Numbered from the stretch's first letter, positions 25,381-37,355 are shown. The stretch: DNA of 64,000 nucleotides from Acanthaster planci (GCF_001949145.1 NW_019091405.1:467199-531198); one strand, 5' to 3'. Numbers and translations: made by a program. Notes: a model not told the origin generated them from the sequence alone.

Positions 25381-25935
25381 TGGATTCAGTGTTCTCTATA
25401 AGCTGATTGAGGGCATTGCGAATGGTATACGTATGGAGGAAGGACACAGGAGTTTGAACTATCCGGGCTACAACATCTGGCCAATTACCGCTTTAGTTCT
25501 GTTATGCCCGGTATGTCCATAGCCAGAGCGCAGCAAATGCTTGCAACGCCCCACCTGTTTCACAACCATAAGCGCCCTTTGAACGTACCCCGTGATCATC
25601 GCCGCTATTTTTCGCTGGTAATCTGCATATATCCTTAAGACGTTGTGTACTGCAGTATAGGAAGTTGAATATTCATGCATTGTTGGTGCTTAGTATGATT
25701 TGACAACAACATCTAATTTAATGCTTGCGCAGTTGCTTGTATTAGGCCCTGTGCCGTAAGTGTTTACGTGCAGTCATTGTCCTTATCGAACGCTTTCTTC
25801 TGGACTTATTTTGGGAATTAATAGCCAAGTTGTTTATAAGATCTTGTGTTTTATTTGAATCATTTTTATTACTGAATTTACACAAAAGGTATTTTATGAG
25901 ATTTCATGATCACTCCTTCTGATGAAACAGGGTAT

Positions 25936-26204
25936 TGTAGCGCCGGCGGGTCCGGCCGGTGGGGGCGCCAGCTCGGACCCGCATGGAGTTGGCTGGCTGC
26001 CCGCGCTGGTATGCGAACGGCCCGCGGTTTTCCCGCCTCGCGCCTGCGCAGTCCTTGCGGACAGGCGCCATGTTTAGAGTTGAGGTGAAAACGCATTGTT
26101 GTGGACGACAGCAATAAAACAGAGGTTTCGTGACCAAAAAAGTGAGTTGCGGCTGCGTGTGCTTCTATACCAGCGTCGAACCCTGATCAGTAGGACACGC
26201 TACA
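25936..26204 (+). repeat. Solo LTR (269 bp), second copy
   Basis: Same element as 19308-19580 in the opposite orientation: TGTAGCGCCGGC at the left, GGACACGCTACA at the right, AATAAAACAGAGG as poly(A) signal, and target duplication GTAT at 25932-25935 and 26205-26208. GC-rich left half. Confidence 0.85.
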
Positions 26205-26667
26205 GTATTTTGTTTTTCGTGAACTTAACTGTCCTGTGGAGGTCAACATGTCCTTGACCAGACTTAGCCAAATTCGTAGAAAGACTTTGAAAACTGATGT
26301 TTCGGAGTGACAAAGTAAAATTGCAAACATTGCATGGATAATGGAAAAGTGCATCAACATTTTTTTTAATTCAAGACGGCTTAAGTAGATATAAATTAAA
26401 TGATAGATATTTTGTTTCTATTTCCCGGTCCCTGCGACAAGTTGCTGTTAATTTCTAGGAAAACGCCACAAGTATTGCTAGGATATTACTGGCCCCGCTT
26501 GTCCTGCTAAGTTGCAGGCAGTAATCAGACATTTTTGGAATGTTTACTATTGTTCGTCTGACCAGGCGGCGATGATCATCGAGCACTTTGATGCGCCAGA
26601 GTTGTAACTCCTTCCGCGTCCTTCCACCATGGTGTACGTAAAGAGCATACAAGCCGAAATAAATTAG

Positions 26668-26760
26668 TTTCGCGTATATACTCAGCGTGCTCCGTGTCAA
26701 ACACGCATATACTTGTGCGCCTCGTGGCGAGCCTATGCGGTGAGTACCAAAAAGTCCTTT
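26668..26760 (+). repeat. TATCCGC family, internal/3' fragment
   Basis: Shares ACTCAGCGTGCTCCGTGTCA, AACACGCATA and TATGCGGTGA blocks with 24590-24650. Both termini are absent. Confidence 0.5.
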
Positions 26761-26813
26761 ACTCTCGAAGAAATCCAAACACATCCAATGTATTGAGGCA
26801 GTTCAGCATATTC

Positions 26814-27056
26814 TCGGGAGAATGCTCGGGAGGGAGGTGGGACTTCCCCTGGACGTCGTTGTGGGGTCACCGGAGGAACGGACAGAGACTACCGAGCCAC
26901 TAAATTACGTCGACAAGCTGAGAACGAAGCTCACGCGGGCCCACGAGTTTGCCGGCGACAGGCATGAGGCGGACTCAGAGCTACCAGAAGCAGCAGTACG
27001 ACCGTCGTGCCCAGGAGGGCGGGTTCGAGCCCGGCCAGGCTGTTTGGCTGTTCACC
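26814..27056 (+). pseudogene. Gypsy integrase C-terminal fragment
   Basis: Frame 1 reads MLGREVGLPLDVVVGSPEE and later YVDKLRTKLTRAHEFA. After a frameshift near 26960 it continues as SYQKQQYDRRAQEGGFEPGQ then AVWLFTP. This is the conserved region downstream of the Ty3/Gypsy integrase core, found in many metazoan elements. No core domain, RT or LTR is attached. The fragment is bracketed by two exact copies of a 29-bp sequence (26785-26813 and 27057-27085). Confidence 0.75.
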
Positions 27057-27085
27057 CCAATGTATTGAGGCAGTTCAGCATATTC

Positions 27086-27430
27086 AGTGATGCTTCACAA
27101 AATCTTGCCTTCCTTACAATCTTGCTACCTCCCTCTCTTACGAAGAAACCTTTCCTTCTCCCTCTCTACAACAGACCTGTGATCCTAAGTGTTTCCTTCG
27201 TCATCAAATGCCTCTTGAAACGTACCAACATCCCGTCTCTTTTTCTTCCACAGCCTAACACGAGGAAGACAGACACCCTGCTCCTTAAAACATCAATCCT
27301 GCCGAACTAATAGTGTGAAAGTTTCTTTGTTTACCCGCTTTCCCAGATTGTTAAATTCGCTTCCCTATAACCTTCGAGACTTTTGTCTAGAACCCTCCCC
27401 AAAGACTTCTTTCACTCTCTACCTGAAAAC
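27086..27430 (+). pseudogene. 3' end of a LINE reverse-transcriptase ORF (remnant)
   Basis: Around 27310-27425 one frame reads FTRFPRLLNSLPYNLRDF and then SFTLYLKTSNQG. This resembles the C-terminal tail found after the RT domain of many non-LTR elements (a 'WNSLP...LR...F...L' pattern). The upstream part is frameshifted several times and the catalytic RT domain is absent. The region is cut by the 29-bp duplication at its left end. The family cannot be named from this piece. Confidence 0.5.
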
Positions 27431-27644
27431 CTCTAACCAGGGCCCTATCATCCATGCCTTGTAGAATATCCAGCTTTATCCTGAAAGGTCGTCCAACTTT
27501 TTTAAGGCTCTATGTACGTGTCTTTTGTTTTCCATTGTTTACACTGTCTTGCCAGAAAATTTTTTTCTCACATAGATGTATGTGCACTTAAAATAATTTT
27601 AGATGCTCATTTCAATCTTCTTTCAAATTTTGTTCAACTCATAG

Positions 27645-28945
27645 TGTGGCGAAACAGGGTAGCTGTGTAGTCTTGTGTTTAATCTGGGTATTTATAATGC
27701 ATGCACGTGGAAAGCGGCAACCAATCAGAAGCGCGCGTTACCCTAGGTCTGGGCACTGGCTGCGTGGGTTGCCGGGATTTCTTAAGACGGCACCGTGCAG
27801 ATAGGAGCTTTACAGAGTTGTATCGTTCACTTAGCTATATTAAAACCCTACCTCTGGTGCGCCTGGTGCGATCGGTTAGTGTGGTGCTTGTTCTCATCGG
27901 AGCTGCCGGTTACTTAAGATCTCATCGGAGATTGAGGGATTGTTAGACAGTCCGGTTTATTTAAGGAATGTTGGATTACAGGGCTAGGGAACCCATGTGA
28001 ACCAGTTAATAAGGGAATTAGCAAAGTTAGACTGGAGGGATCGCGTGCCGTTGTTCCATACTTCTTGGTATACGATGGTTGGTTGCAGCCTTTGTCTGAG
28101 GGCTTTGCTTTCCTCGGTGATGCTTACTCGATGCCGGTTTCCGTTAGAGTCCAGTGAGGACTATTATAATCGCCTTCTTAATCAACTGACCCGTGTAATT
28201 TGATAATAACTTGAAGTGGATGAGGGTTACTTAAGTCACCTTGAACCCTGTTGCAGTTTGGGAACTGCATTGCTTAGTAAGGCAGTAGAGATTATTGTTA
28301 TATAAGGCTACCCTGTTGTGTTGTATAATTACGAAAGTTGTCTTTGCTTCTGTGATCAACACTCATCAATTATAAGCCTATTATTAACTTGAGGGTTACC
28401 TATTGACTTGAAGGTTGCCTGGTCATTGAGGGTTACCCCGGTTATTGTGCGGGCCACTCTGGTTATTGTGAGGGATACCTTGGTGTAGGTTCAGGATAAC
28501 AAGCTTCCTATTTAATCAAGTTAGTGGTTAAGTTGACCACATAGGACTACCTACCTGTGAGGATCATTTTGTACATAATTAATTGCCTTTGTGTGTAAAC
28601 TATTACTGAAGCTCTGACATTGAATAAATCAATCATATAATTGCCTTTGAAGTCAACGGTAACCATGAGGTTTAGTCCAGTCCCTTGTAATGACATTTAT
28701 TGTAACCTATATTGACATTGGAATCAATCACCTAATCGCAGAGAGGTGGTAAACTTCCAACAAACGAACAGCCCCTAAGGCATAGTCCACCGTTCGTTAA
28801 CTGATATCCCCCCTTGCGTTTGGATAGCCGCTCATTTTTGCGTAAGGTTAAATAAATATATTTGTGGGGTTAGGCTAGGTCAATTCCATCTCCGATCAGG
28901 CTAGTCTGCAGGTCCACCTCCAAAGGTGTCAGTTGTCCCGCCACA
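27645..28945 (+). repeat. 5' LTR of the Gypsy element (about 1.3 kb)
   Basis: It begins TGTGGCG and ends CGCCACA, a perfect 7-bp terminal inverted repeat of the TG...CA type, and is followed after two bases by the primer-binding site. A TATA-like box (TATATAAGG, about 28298-28307) and a poly(A) signal AATAAA (28851-28856) are in the expected order. Repeats of GGGTTACC lie at 28380-28440. I see no second copy in the window. Confidence 0.75.
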
Positions 28946-28947
28946 AA

Positions 28948-28965
28948 TGGTGTCAGAAGTGGGAT
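28948..28965 (+). other. Primer-binding site, complementary to tRNA-Leu 3' end
   Basis: TGGTGTCAGAAGTGGGAT starts two bases after the LTR end. Its complement is the CCA-terminated 3' end typical of tRNA-Leu (CCCACTTCTGACA plus CCA). This is the priming site for minus-strand synthesis and fixes the LTR boundary. Confidence 0.82.
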
Positions 28966-29392
28966 ACTCTGTAATTTTGTTGTAGTTATATCTACCAATA
29001 AAGAGTAATATCTGTGTCTTTTGGTGTGAAGTGGACGAACCTCACAGAGGTGCACAGTGAGGATAATTGTAGCGAGGTAGACGGTTTATGCTTACTTGGG
29101 GTGTATACTGCCCTGTACATAATTGTGTTCCTTAATTGTTGGGTTGGTGACATTGGTGGGGATTCTGTTGAAGATTCGAGCGGAGTTGCGTACTGCAGGA
29201 CAGCAGCTTCCAATCCTGTTGAGAATTTACCGGGTTGTAGTAGGTACACAAGGAGTGGTAAATTCTGGAGGCTTGAAACTGAGGTTCCTCAGCCTGAGTT
29301 TGCCTGTGAGTTGCCATTGTCGCCATGTGGACAGTGACCGAGTGTAGTTGTCTAGTTGAGACTGAGGTTTCTGTTCAGGAGGGAACTCCAGT

Positions 29393-31440
29393 ATGAGCGT
29401 GGGTAAGGACAGTGGTGTTGGCTCGACGGAGGCTGAAAAGGGTTTTATCCTGGACGAGCTGAACCATTCAAGAATGGAAGTTCAGCGGTTAAAGTGGGAG
29501 AGGGACCGTTTGTCCTCAGAGTTGGAGGCTGTTAAGAAGGGTACAGAGCCTAAAACAGTAAATGAGGGTATCCCTAAGAGTAGGGATACACCTCTGATCG
29601 AAGTTGATTCAGATACCTCCGGGTATGCACTGAAGGCAACGGAGATTTCCTGCGTAGGCACATTGCTTATATTGGTTTCAAAGGAAGTGCCAAGGCAAAC
29701 TGAGAGTACGCCTGTGAGGCCTATCTTCCCATGCGTAGTCGTAGCACCAACCCCTTTTTGAACCATGAAGTTGATTGCGCTGATAAGGAACGAAAGTTAC
29801 ACAGTGAGTTGTTTAGCTTTGTTACTCGCCCAACCTTGGAGAAATCCGACAAGGTTGTCGATAAGGTTGACTCACCTGGAGTTGGCCCTGGGCCACCGAA
29901 AAGGGAGTCTAGGTTGGAAGGTAGTCAGGGCTATAGTATATTCGACGGTAAGCCTCTGAAGCCTACGATCACCTCCCTACCGGTATAACGGTAAGGTTTT
30001 TGGAACGAGTACTACCGCCACTGTGAGGCGTGTAGAAAGGTGAATCAGTGGAATGAGGAGCAGGTAACCGAGATCTTGGCTGCTAGCCTCCAGGGAGATG
30101 CGCTCCGCATTCTTGGCGATGGGTCCAAGAACTTCACATATAAAGAACTTGTTCAAGTTCTGAACAGCTAGGAGGTTTGGTCCTAGCCAACAGGCTGAGA
30201 ACTACCTTGTGGAGTTAAGGAGTCGGCGTCAAGGGCCAAAGGAAATTCTTTTTAATAAGAACTGGGACAAGTAGTCCGTGAGTTGGTGTTAACATCTTAT
30301 CCAGAGATCCCCTAAGAGGCACGTGAGCGACTGGATGATGTGTCGAGTCAGGTGGTCCGGGAAGGCATTTATCGCGCCCGTCCGAAGACATTGGACGAGG
30401 CGATACGTGCAGCCTATAGAGACAGAGAATTTCGAGAAGGTTGAGAGTGAAAAGCGAGCAGAGAAGAAGCCAGCGACGTTCACAAAGGCCATGGACTCGG
30501 AAACCGAAGATCGGTTGCAGAAGTTGGAGGAGAGTGCTGGGCAGCAAGCCAAAAAGATATATCGGATGGTCAAGATGTTGACTGAGTTCACGAGTAAGGG
30601 GCCGAGCCAGGGGGATGATAACCGCCTGCAGGACTGCTGTCACCGAAACTAGAGAAAAGGAAGCCATGCGTGTTGAAGTGCTTCAGGTGTAAAGAGGTTG
30701 GTCATTTCGCCAAAGAATGCACCAAGCTTCGGAAGGAGAGAAAGGGGCAGGCTGGACATTCCCGAAGCTTAAGCGAGAGGCAAGCGATCCATTAGAGGCA
30801 TGAAACAGGAAAAGGCAAAGAGCCACTAGGCACCCAGCCAAAATCTGTTTCCAAGCCTTGGGGTGGGCTATTTATCGATGGAATTGTTAGAGGGGCGAAG
30901 TGTCGATTCTTGGTTGATTCGGTGTCAACAGTAACTTTACTCAGTAGTGTTGTCTGCCATAGAGTTTCCAAGGAGCAAAGGCCTGTGTTGCATGGAAGCG
31001 GAGGAGGCCAGCATTCGGCAAGTTGATGGCAGTACATTACTAACAATGTGCGCTGCTTCGGTCGATATATTCAAATAGGCAAAACAGTTTACCCAGTTCG
31101 GCTAATTTTTGCTGACATCAAGTGCGAAGGTATATTAGGGATGGACTTTCTGTTGCCTACCGGCGGCAACTTAGATTTTGGAAGGTTAGAGTTGAGGCTG
31201 AATGGAGAGAGATCAAGGTGTACCAATGGTGCCGGTGAACCGTTTGTCGGTTGAGTATTGGTGGCGGAAACCATCGAGACCCCAACGGGCCATGAGGCTG
31301 TTGTGCCAGGTAATGTAGCCAATACTTGCGAGGCAATGGGATAGCCAGCCATGGTTGAACCTGTCGAAGGTGGAGGCGAATTTGCTCAGCGAGGGTTAGT
31401 TTTAGCCCGGTCGTGGTGGAGCCCAACGAATGAAATGAAA
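29393..31440 (+). pseudogene. Decayed Gypsy gag-protease
   Basis: ATG at 29393 opens a coiled-coil-like N-terminus (MSVGKDSGVGSTEAEKG, then an L/E/R-rich stretch). A capsid region follows at about 30000-30400 (FGPSQQAENYLVELRSRRQG), broken by stops and frameshifts. The nucleocapsid knuckle is at 30679-30720 (CFRCKEVGHFAKEC, pattern CX2CX4HX4C). The protease spans about 30850-31250: the active-site region reads FLVDSVSTVTLL (Asp codon 30915-30917), and the C-terminal ILGMDFLLPTGG motif is kept. Functional proteases have D-S/T-G; the Gly is Val here, so the enzyme would be inactive even without the frameshifts. A broken, non-functional remnant. Confidence 0.8.
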
Positions 31441-33300
31441 TGAAATAAACCAGAGCGGCAAGTCGAAAATCTACTTGGGTATTGCTATGGAGCGGAATGG
31501 TTTGTTTATCCAAAAAAGGGTCGTCAAGGCCAGGTGGCGCATGCGCGACCGAAATACCGAATTGGCTTGTAGAGGGCCATTAATTTTTAACAAAGCTTGT
31601 ACAGGGGTACTATATTGTCAAATCAAAAGGTTTATGACTTCAGGATAAAAAATACTTTAGAGCCAAAATTCACTGGGGAAAAAATGAAGGAAAATGCATA
31701 CAGGAACGTGTGTGCACAAATACGTATTTTGTCTGGCATGCACCATTTTGAGGTTTCCAGAAATGTCTTTATTTCTAATTTTTATGGCTTCTGCCGGTGA
31801 CCCTGATATTATTAATGAAGTTTCATTTTAAATTCGGGCCTAGTGCTTTTTTCCGAGTTATGGTGATTGGAAACAAGGATGCAGGAAAATGTTTTCCTAC
31901 CTCCATATTGGAAATGATCGGAGGCCGCGGCAATGCTGGGGGGGGGGCTGAAGTTTTAGTTCGGTCTATTTTCTTGTTTACAAACCCACCCACATGAGGA
32001 AAAACATAACGAAAATCTCCACAATAAAATGAAATTGATTAAAGAATCACAGAATTATCGTTCGTTTAAGACATTAAATAGATTTGACAAAAAATCTCCC
32101 GAAAAGAAGGCCAAAGATGAAAAAGCATGGAGCATCTACAACCCAAAATGTTCAGGGCCCTTGAGTGGGCACCTCACGCTGTGAGGGCTTCGCTTGCGGG
32201 AGTTGTCTTTCCAAAAACCGGCTACGTAACCGAAAGAAAAAAATCAGGACCACTTAAGTCAATAGAGAAAACCCTGTAAGGGGTCAGTTTTATGAAGTTA
32301 ACACAAAAAAATCAAATGGAATCTTTCGGGGAGGAATCGCAAGCCCATTCTAAGAATAGAGAAAACAGAGGCAGAATTTGAGACTCAGCAACAACAGAAA
32401 ACGAGAAGAAATTCATTATATGCAAGACTAAGCAACACAACGGTATCTTTGTGAATGATTCAAGCATGGGAAGACCCCCCAAATAATCAAATTACTATAA
32501 TGAACAATTTGGTCAATAAACAAATAAAAAGTCAACCCAGTAACTTGAGCTAAAAAAGTCAAACAAAGAAAAAACCCTAAGTGATGACTAAAATTTCGAA
32601 AACCTGACAGACCTGACTTACACCACAAAACCTTCAATAAAACTGTCAAAACTCAAGCCAACTTTACATGAAACAGCCAAAAAATAGTGGTAGAAGTCAC
32701 TCAAACCCCTGGGGAAAATCGAACTCCTCTGCAGATAATGGGAGATTAAGAGAGAACAAAGATAATAGGTGAGTAACGTGAAATTTGATGCTAAACAACA
32801 GCCAAATCCAGGCTATTATGATAAAGTGTGAACATGATGCAATAACCTATAGATAAAACAAAACCAAACACACGACCCAACGAACAAAAGACAACAAAAG
32901 TGTTCAAGGGAGGCCACTAATCGAAAACACTCAACCGTAAACAATCCAACAATGTAAACAGAACAGAAAAGCATATATCAAAACATGAAGCCATTAGAAT
33001 AAAGTGTAGGCCTATGGTTATACATATCGTGAAAACAGTACTTCTAAAAGTGAGTATCAACAAAGAACACAAAGTTTCCCCAAAAGCTACATGTCCAAGC
33101 CATAAATTTCAAATGAGAGGCGCCGATTACTCCTGAACTTGGAACTGGCTGAAAAACACTGACCCTTCGATGAACCTGTTATGTCTTCAATGCACTGAAC
33201 GTGGCTTTAGTATATAACTTTCCATCAGAGTGGTCATTTCGTGTATATGGGTATAATTCCAGAAATTAGGGTCCACAAGTGTGACTTTTTTGGAGTAATG
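31441..33300. other. Intergenic, no gene recognised
   Basis: AT-rich noncoding DNA. A short frame at 31850-31950 reads FRVMVIGNKDAGKCFPTSIL, resembling a P-loop but with Cys in place of Ser/Thr and without any flanking domain. Confidence 0.5.
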
Positions 33301-33870
33301 TGATGGTTGCCAAGGCAACCATACCAGCAGATACCATGATGGACCTGTGTTCGTGATAAACCCAACCATTTCAGTGTGCGATTAAAAATTCTCCCAAAAA
33401 TTCTTAAATGCAATTGAAACTGGTGTGAACTAATCTTGAGAAGGTACACCAACATTAATTTAATTCTTGTTCAATCAAGTGAACAGACAGATCTGGGGGA
33501 GGGGGGAACATGGGTTACGTCCCCACCCCCAAAGGAGAAAAACATAGGTTTTGTTCTTTAATTTAATGAAAGGCATTGTGGGGGCTTGGAAGGAGTTCCA
33601 TACATAGACGCCAGGAACTATTCCCTACTACAGTGTCAGAAAGCAAAAACATGTCCAGAAAAGTTCAATGTAGGAGGAAAAATACCGAGTCGTTTACTTA
33701 AATCACACTTAAAATTTTTCAGACCAAAAGGCCGCGGGGTGTCAAGTGGCGTCCGCATACGGAACGCTTTGCGGGGTTATTTTCCTTCCTCGCTAAGCAT
33801 ATGTAAAATATATGACCCCATTTGGCCTTCGAAAGGCAATAATGATAACGGGCCACAAATTACCTAGCTT
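33301..33870 (-). pseudogene. Decayed third copy of the CYP46-like first exon and upstream region
   Basis: On the - strand from about 33336 the sequence encodes MVSAGMVALAT, identical to the first residues of the complete P450 at 21676. Homology stops abruptly at about 33301, inside exon 1, and the rest of the exon is replaced by unrelated DNA. Upstream, 33337-33560 aligns with 21677-21900 through many shared short blocks, and 33580-33870 aligns with about 22840-23050. The roughly 900 bases at 21900-22840 are absent here. No other P450 exon is recognisable nearby. This is best read as a truncated duplicate of the promoter and first exon, without coding potential. Confidence 0.72.
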
Positions 33871-36535
33871 TTGCAATAGCCTGCACTTCCTCATAAAATA
33901 ACTAAGGTCACAAGTTTGAGGACAACTAATACGTACTAAAGAACATCGACAACCGCTTCTTACAACTTACAAGTCAAGAAGTAATTCCCACTCTCATCAG
34001 AACCATGGAGGTACAGGTGGAAATGTGCCCAGGATATGGATAGGACCATCAAATTCTTTTCAGGTGTAAATGCGCTTCGGACTCGGCGATAAGTGTCCAG
34101 TCTGTGGTCCCGTCGGTCCAGTCTGCTTGAGTTGAAGCGCACCCTCCTTTGTTCCCGCTCGGAGCAGATAGAGGGCCTCATAATTTTCACAAAGTTTTCA
34201 AAACAGCTTTATTTTCCGACTTTGCACCAGAGTAAAATATATTTAAGAGCCACAAACCACTTTGAAAAAACAAATGGAATAACAAAAAATAACACCCATA
34301 CCATGGAGGTAGATGCCTGGACCCACAAAGGAAGATGTGCATGACTTTAGGTTTTGCCTAAACAATTTTTGCCATTGCTTTGCCATTTGTTGCTTTGCAG
34401 AATCTTATCGGCAGAAATGCTGCCATGTACACAGTCTACATTGCACAAAGTACATGAAGTATCGCACGCTTGCACAGGTCCACGTTGTGTTTGGTGTACT
34501 GTAGCTTGGCCTACGGGCAAACATAGTTAAAAAAAAATACACGGTAGGACTGTGTCCTAATTTGTACCTTTGTGTGGCTTCAAAGTTTCATTCACTAATC
34601 TAGCACTAAAGTTTACCCAAACATCATGTCCAATGTATGCAAAAGCTATTTAAAATATTACATTCAATATTACAATCGCGAAACAAAATCAATCATGTCA
34701 GTCAGTATTAATTGTATTGTCAGTATTGATTAACTTCGTTCAATTATCAGTCAACGTGCAACTTTGGAAGAGAATAATATAATTGGAATAATTCAGATGC
34801 GGAAACCACATCTAAACCACATCTAAAAGAAAGAAATCAGCTCATACCTGGATAGGACAAAGACAGAAGAGGACCATATTGAGGATGTCCGATTTACCCT
34901 ACTTTGCAAGTATATTAAAGTAATCAGGCAAACTCACTGGCGCTCCCTGCTTTTTTTGGCCTATTCCACTTTTTATGGGAGGATTATGTTTTCTATAGCA
35001 ATTTCTCTCTAGAGGGGTACAAAGGGTTGCAGGCCAGTAAATAAAATGTCATAGAGACAACAGTGATAAATACCCGAACTTCAAAAAATCAGGAAAAATA
35101 TATTCAAGAGTTTCTCAGGCGTTTGAGACGCGCGTCAAATTAAAGCCCAGTTGACGATTTTTTATTTTCTTTCAAATTTCCATTCATTAATCTATGACTT
35201 CTGAAGATATTTATTTCCACGGAAGGTCACCCCTATGATGCAGTCTTGAAGCCCCTCGCCATTTTGAAATATCGGTGCCTACATTTCTCGAAAAATAGTT
35301 TTCATGCACCGATTTCTTCCAAATCTCACTGGGACGCAAGCTGGTATTCTCTTTGCCCGCCTAAACCTGTCTTTTCAGAAACTGAGTGCATACAAATTCT
35401 GATTTGGCCCGCGCAAGCACTTTTCTGGCCTGTTGACTGGCCTGCATCCTTTAGTAAACCCCAGTTTCTACAATTTCCCCGAAAACGCGTAAAACAGGGC
35501 GAAAAGAGGTTCTAAAATCGGTTTGAGGCGAACAATTGGAAAAGGTTATCTCTCATCCAGGTTATGGGCCTGTTACCTTGAGTAGGGCTGATAGTGCGTA
35601 TACCTGTGTAGTTTGGCCATTATATGCTTACGTCTGTGTATTTCCAACTTTATCAGTTGCTGGAAATAATCGCTTGTGACTGCAAACTAGGGTTAATTTC
35701 TGTGGTTAGGGTTAGGTTTGACCAACTATAGGTTCGAAATTCGCACACTGGGTTTGCCCTTGACGGGGCGGGGGGGGGGAAACAGTACAGTACTCATGTT
35801 TTGAAACTCAGACTCTATATGCTGGACCAATCAGATCTTTGAGTTTAAAATTTGGGCAAGCAGCCCATCACTCTATCTTGTAATACCACATTACATCCAC
35901 CAGTCAAAATATCTGAATTGACCAAATGTTTTCAGGAAAGCCAGTGGTTGTCTCCCCCTCCATCAGGCTTGAACATGGAGATGAGATTTGCTCGACTTAC
36001 CACATGACGCTAACTGAAAAAAGGAATTTCATCAAATTATAAGTTTTTAGAATAAAATTAAAGATTCCTCGTTGAAAACATTACATGTGCATGAGAAAAG
36101 ATAATTCTGAGCGGTTTCTCACCTTGGGTGAATTCCAGTACAATCAAAAACAAAAACACACAAAAAAGCTGTCCGTTATATGTACGTGAATACTTTATTC
36201 CGCCCGACTGTGTCATCCCTGGATCTGTTACTTCTGAACCATGAACAATCTTACTGCTTTAATATTGAGATCACTTAGAAGTAATGAAACCCGAACACGG
36301 TTGGGATCCCTTGTACCGTCGAAAATGTAGGAAATTAAGATTATAAATGAAGTAAATCAGCATCAATCCTTTAGCTCACTCTATTCAAACCTAGAAAATT
36401 GCCTTGTGGGTTTTGCGCCGAGGGAAATAAAAAAAATGTGGTGAGGGAAAAATGCAAAAGTTATGCGGTGTTGACCAAGCATTCAGGCGCACGGACTCCT
36501 GAAATTCGCTACAAATCACAGTTACCGGCTTCCAT
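33871..36535. other. Intergenic, no gene recognised
   Basis: Apart from the 49-bp TIR derivative at 34122-34170, I see only unique AT-rich DNA up to the assembly gap. Confidence 0.5.
34122..34170 (+). repeat. TATCCGC family, end-to-end deletion derivative (49 bp)
   Basis: The left end (TCTGCTTGAGTTGAAGCGC) is joined directly to the right end (GCTCGGAGCAGATA) with nearly all the interior lost, leaving a short inverted-repeat minimal element. Confidence 0.5.
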
Positions 36536-37355
36536 NNNNNNNNNNNNNNNNNNNNNNNNNNNNNNNNNNNNNNNNNNNNNNNNNNNNNNNNNNNNNNNNN
36601 NNNNNNNNNNNNNNNNNNNNNNNNNNNNNNNNNNNNNNNNNNNNNNNNNNNNNNNNNNNNNNNNNNNNNNNNNNNNNNNNNNNNNNNNNNNNNNNNNNNN
36701 NNNNNNNNNNNNNNNNNNNNNNNNNNNNNNNNNNNNNNNNNNNNNNNNNNNNNNNNNNNNNNNNNNNNNNNNNNNNNNNNNNNNNNNNNNNNNNNNNNNN
36801 NNNNNNNNNNNNNNNNNNNNNNNNNNNNNNNNNNNNNNNNNNNNNNNNNNNNNNNNNNNNNNNNNNNNNNNNNNNNNNNNNNNNNNNNNNNNNNNNNNNN
36901 NNNNNNNNNNNNNNNNNNNNNNNNNNNNNNNNNNNNNNNNNNNNNNNNNNNNNNNNNNNNNNNNNNNNNNNNNNNNNNNNNNNNNNNNNNNNNNNNNNNN
37001 NNNNNNNNNNNNNNNNNNNNNNNNNNNNNNNNNNNNNNNNNNNNNNNNNNNNNNNNNNNNNNNNNNNNNNNNNNNNNNNNNNNNNNNNNNNNNNNNNNNN
37101 NNNNNNNNNNNNNNNNNNNNNNNNNNNNNNNNNNNNNNNNNNNNNNNNNNNNNNNNNNNNNNNNNNNNNNNNNNNNNNNNNNNNNNNNNNNNNNNNNNNN
37201 NNNNNNNNNNNNNNNNNNNNNNNNNNNNNNNNNNNNNNNNNNNNNNNNNNNNNNNNNNNNNNNNNNNNNNNNNNNNNNNNNNNNNNNNNNNNNNNNNNNN
37301 NNNNNNNNNNNNNNNNNNNNNNNNNNNNNNNNNNNNNNNNNNNNNNNNNNNNNNN
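36536..37355. other. Assembly gap (820 N)
   Basis: A run of N. Any reading frame spanning it is an artefact. The true length and content are unknown. Confidence 0.99.

Larger units (their letters stand above)
27645..31440 (+). mobile_element. Truncated Ty3/Gypsy LTR retrotransposon (5' LTR, gag, protease)
   Basis: The element starts with a long 5' LTR, followed by a tRNA primer-binding site, a leader of about 430 nt, decayed gag, a CCHC zinc knuckle and an aspartic protease. Coding homology stops at about 31440, and no reverse transcriptase, RNase H, integrase or 3' LTR follows. A (GAAAT)n-like patch sits at the break (31428-31450). The order LTR-PBS-gag shows this is the 5' half. No polypurine tract precedes the LTR, so it is not the 3' LTR of the integrase fragment upstream. 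Confidence 0.82.

Noticed and set aside
27645-28945. LTR as the 3' LTR of the integrase fragment upstream
   Set aside because: No polypurine tract precedes it and a primer-binding site plus gag follow it, so it is a 5' LTR.
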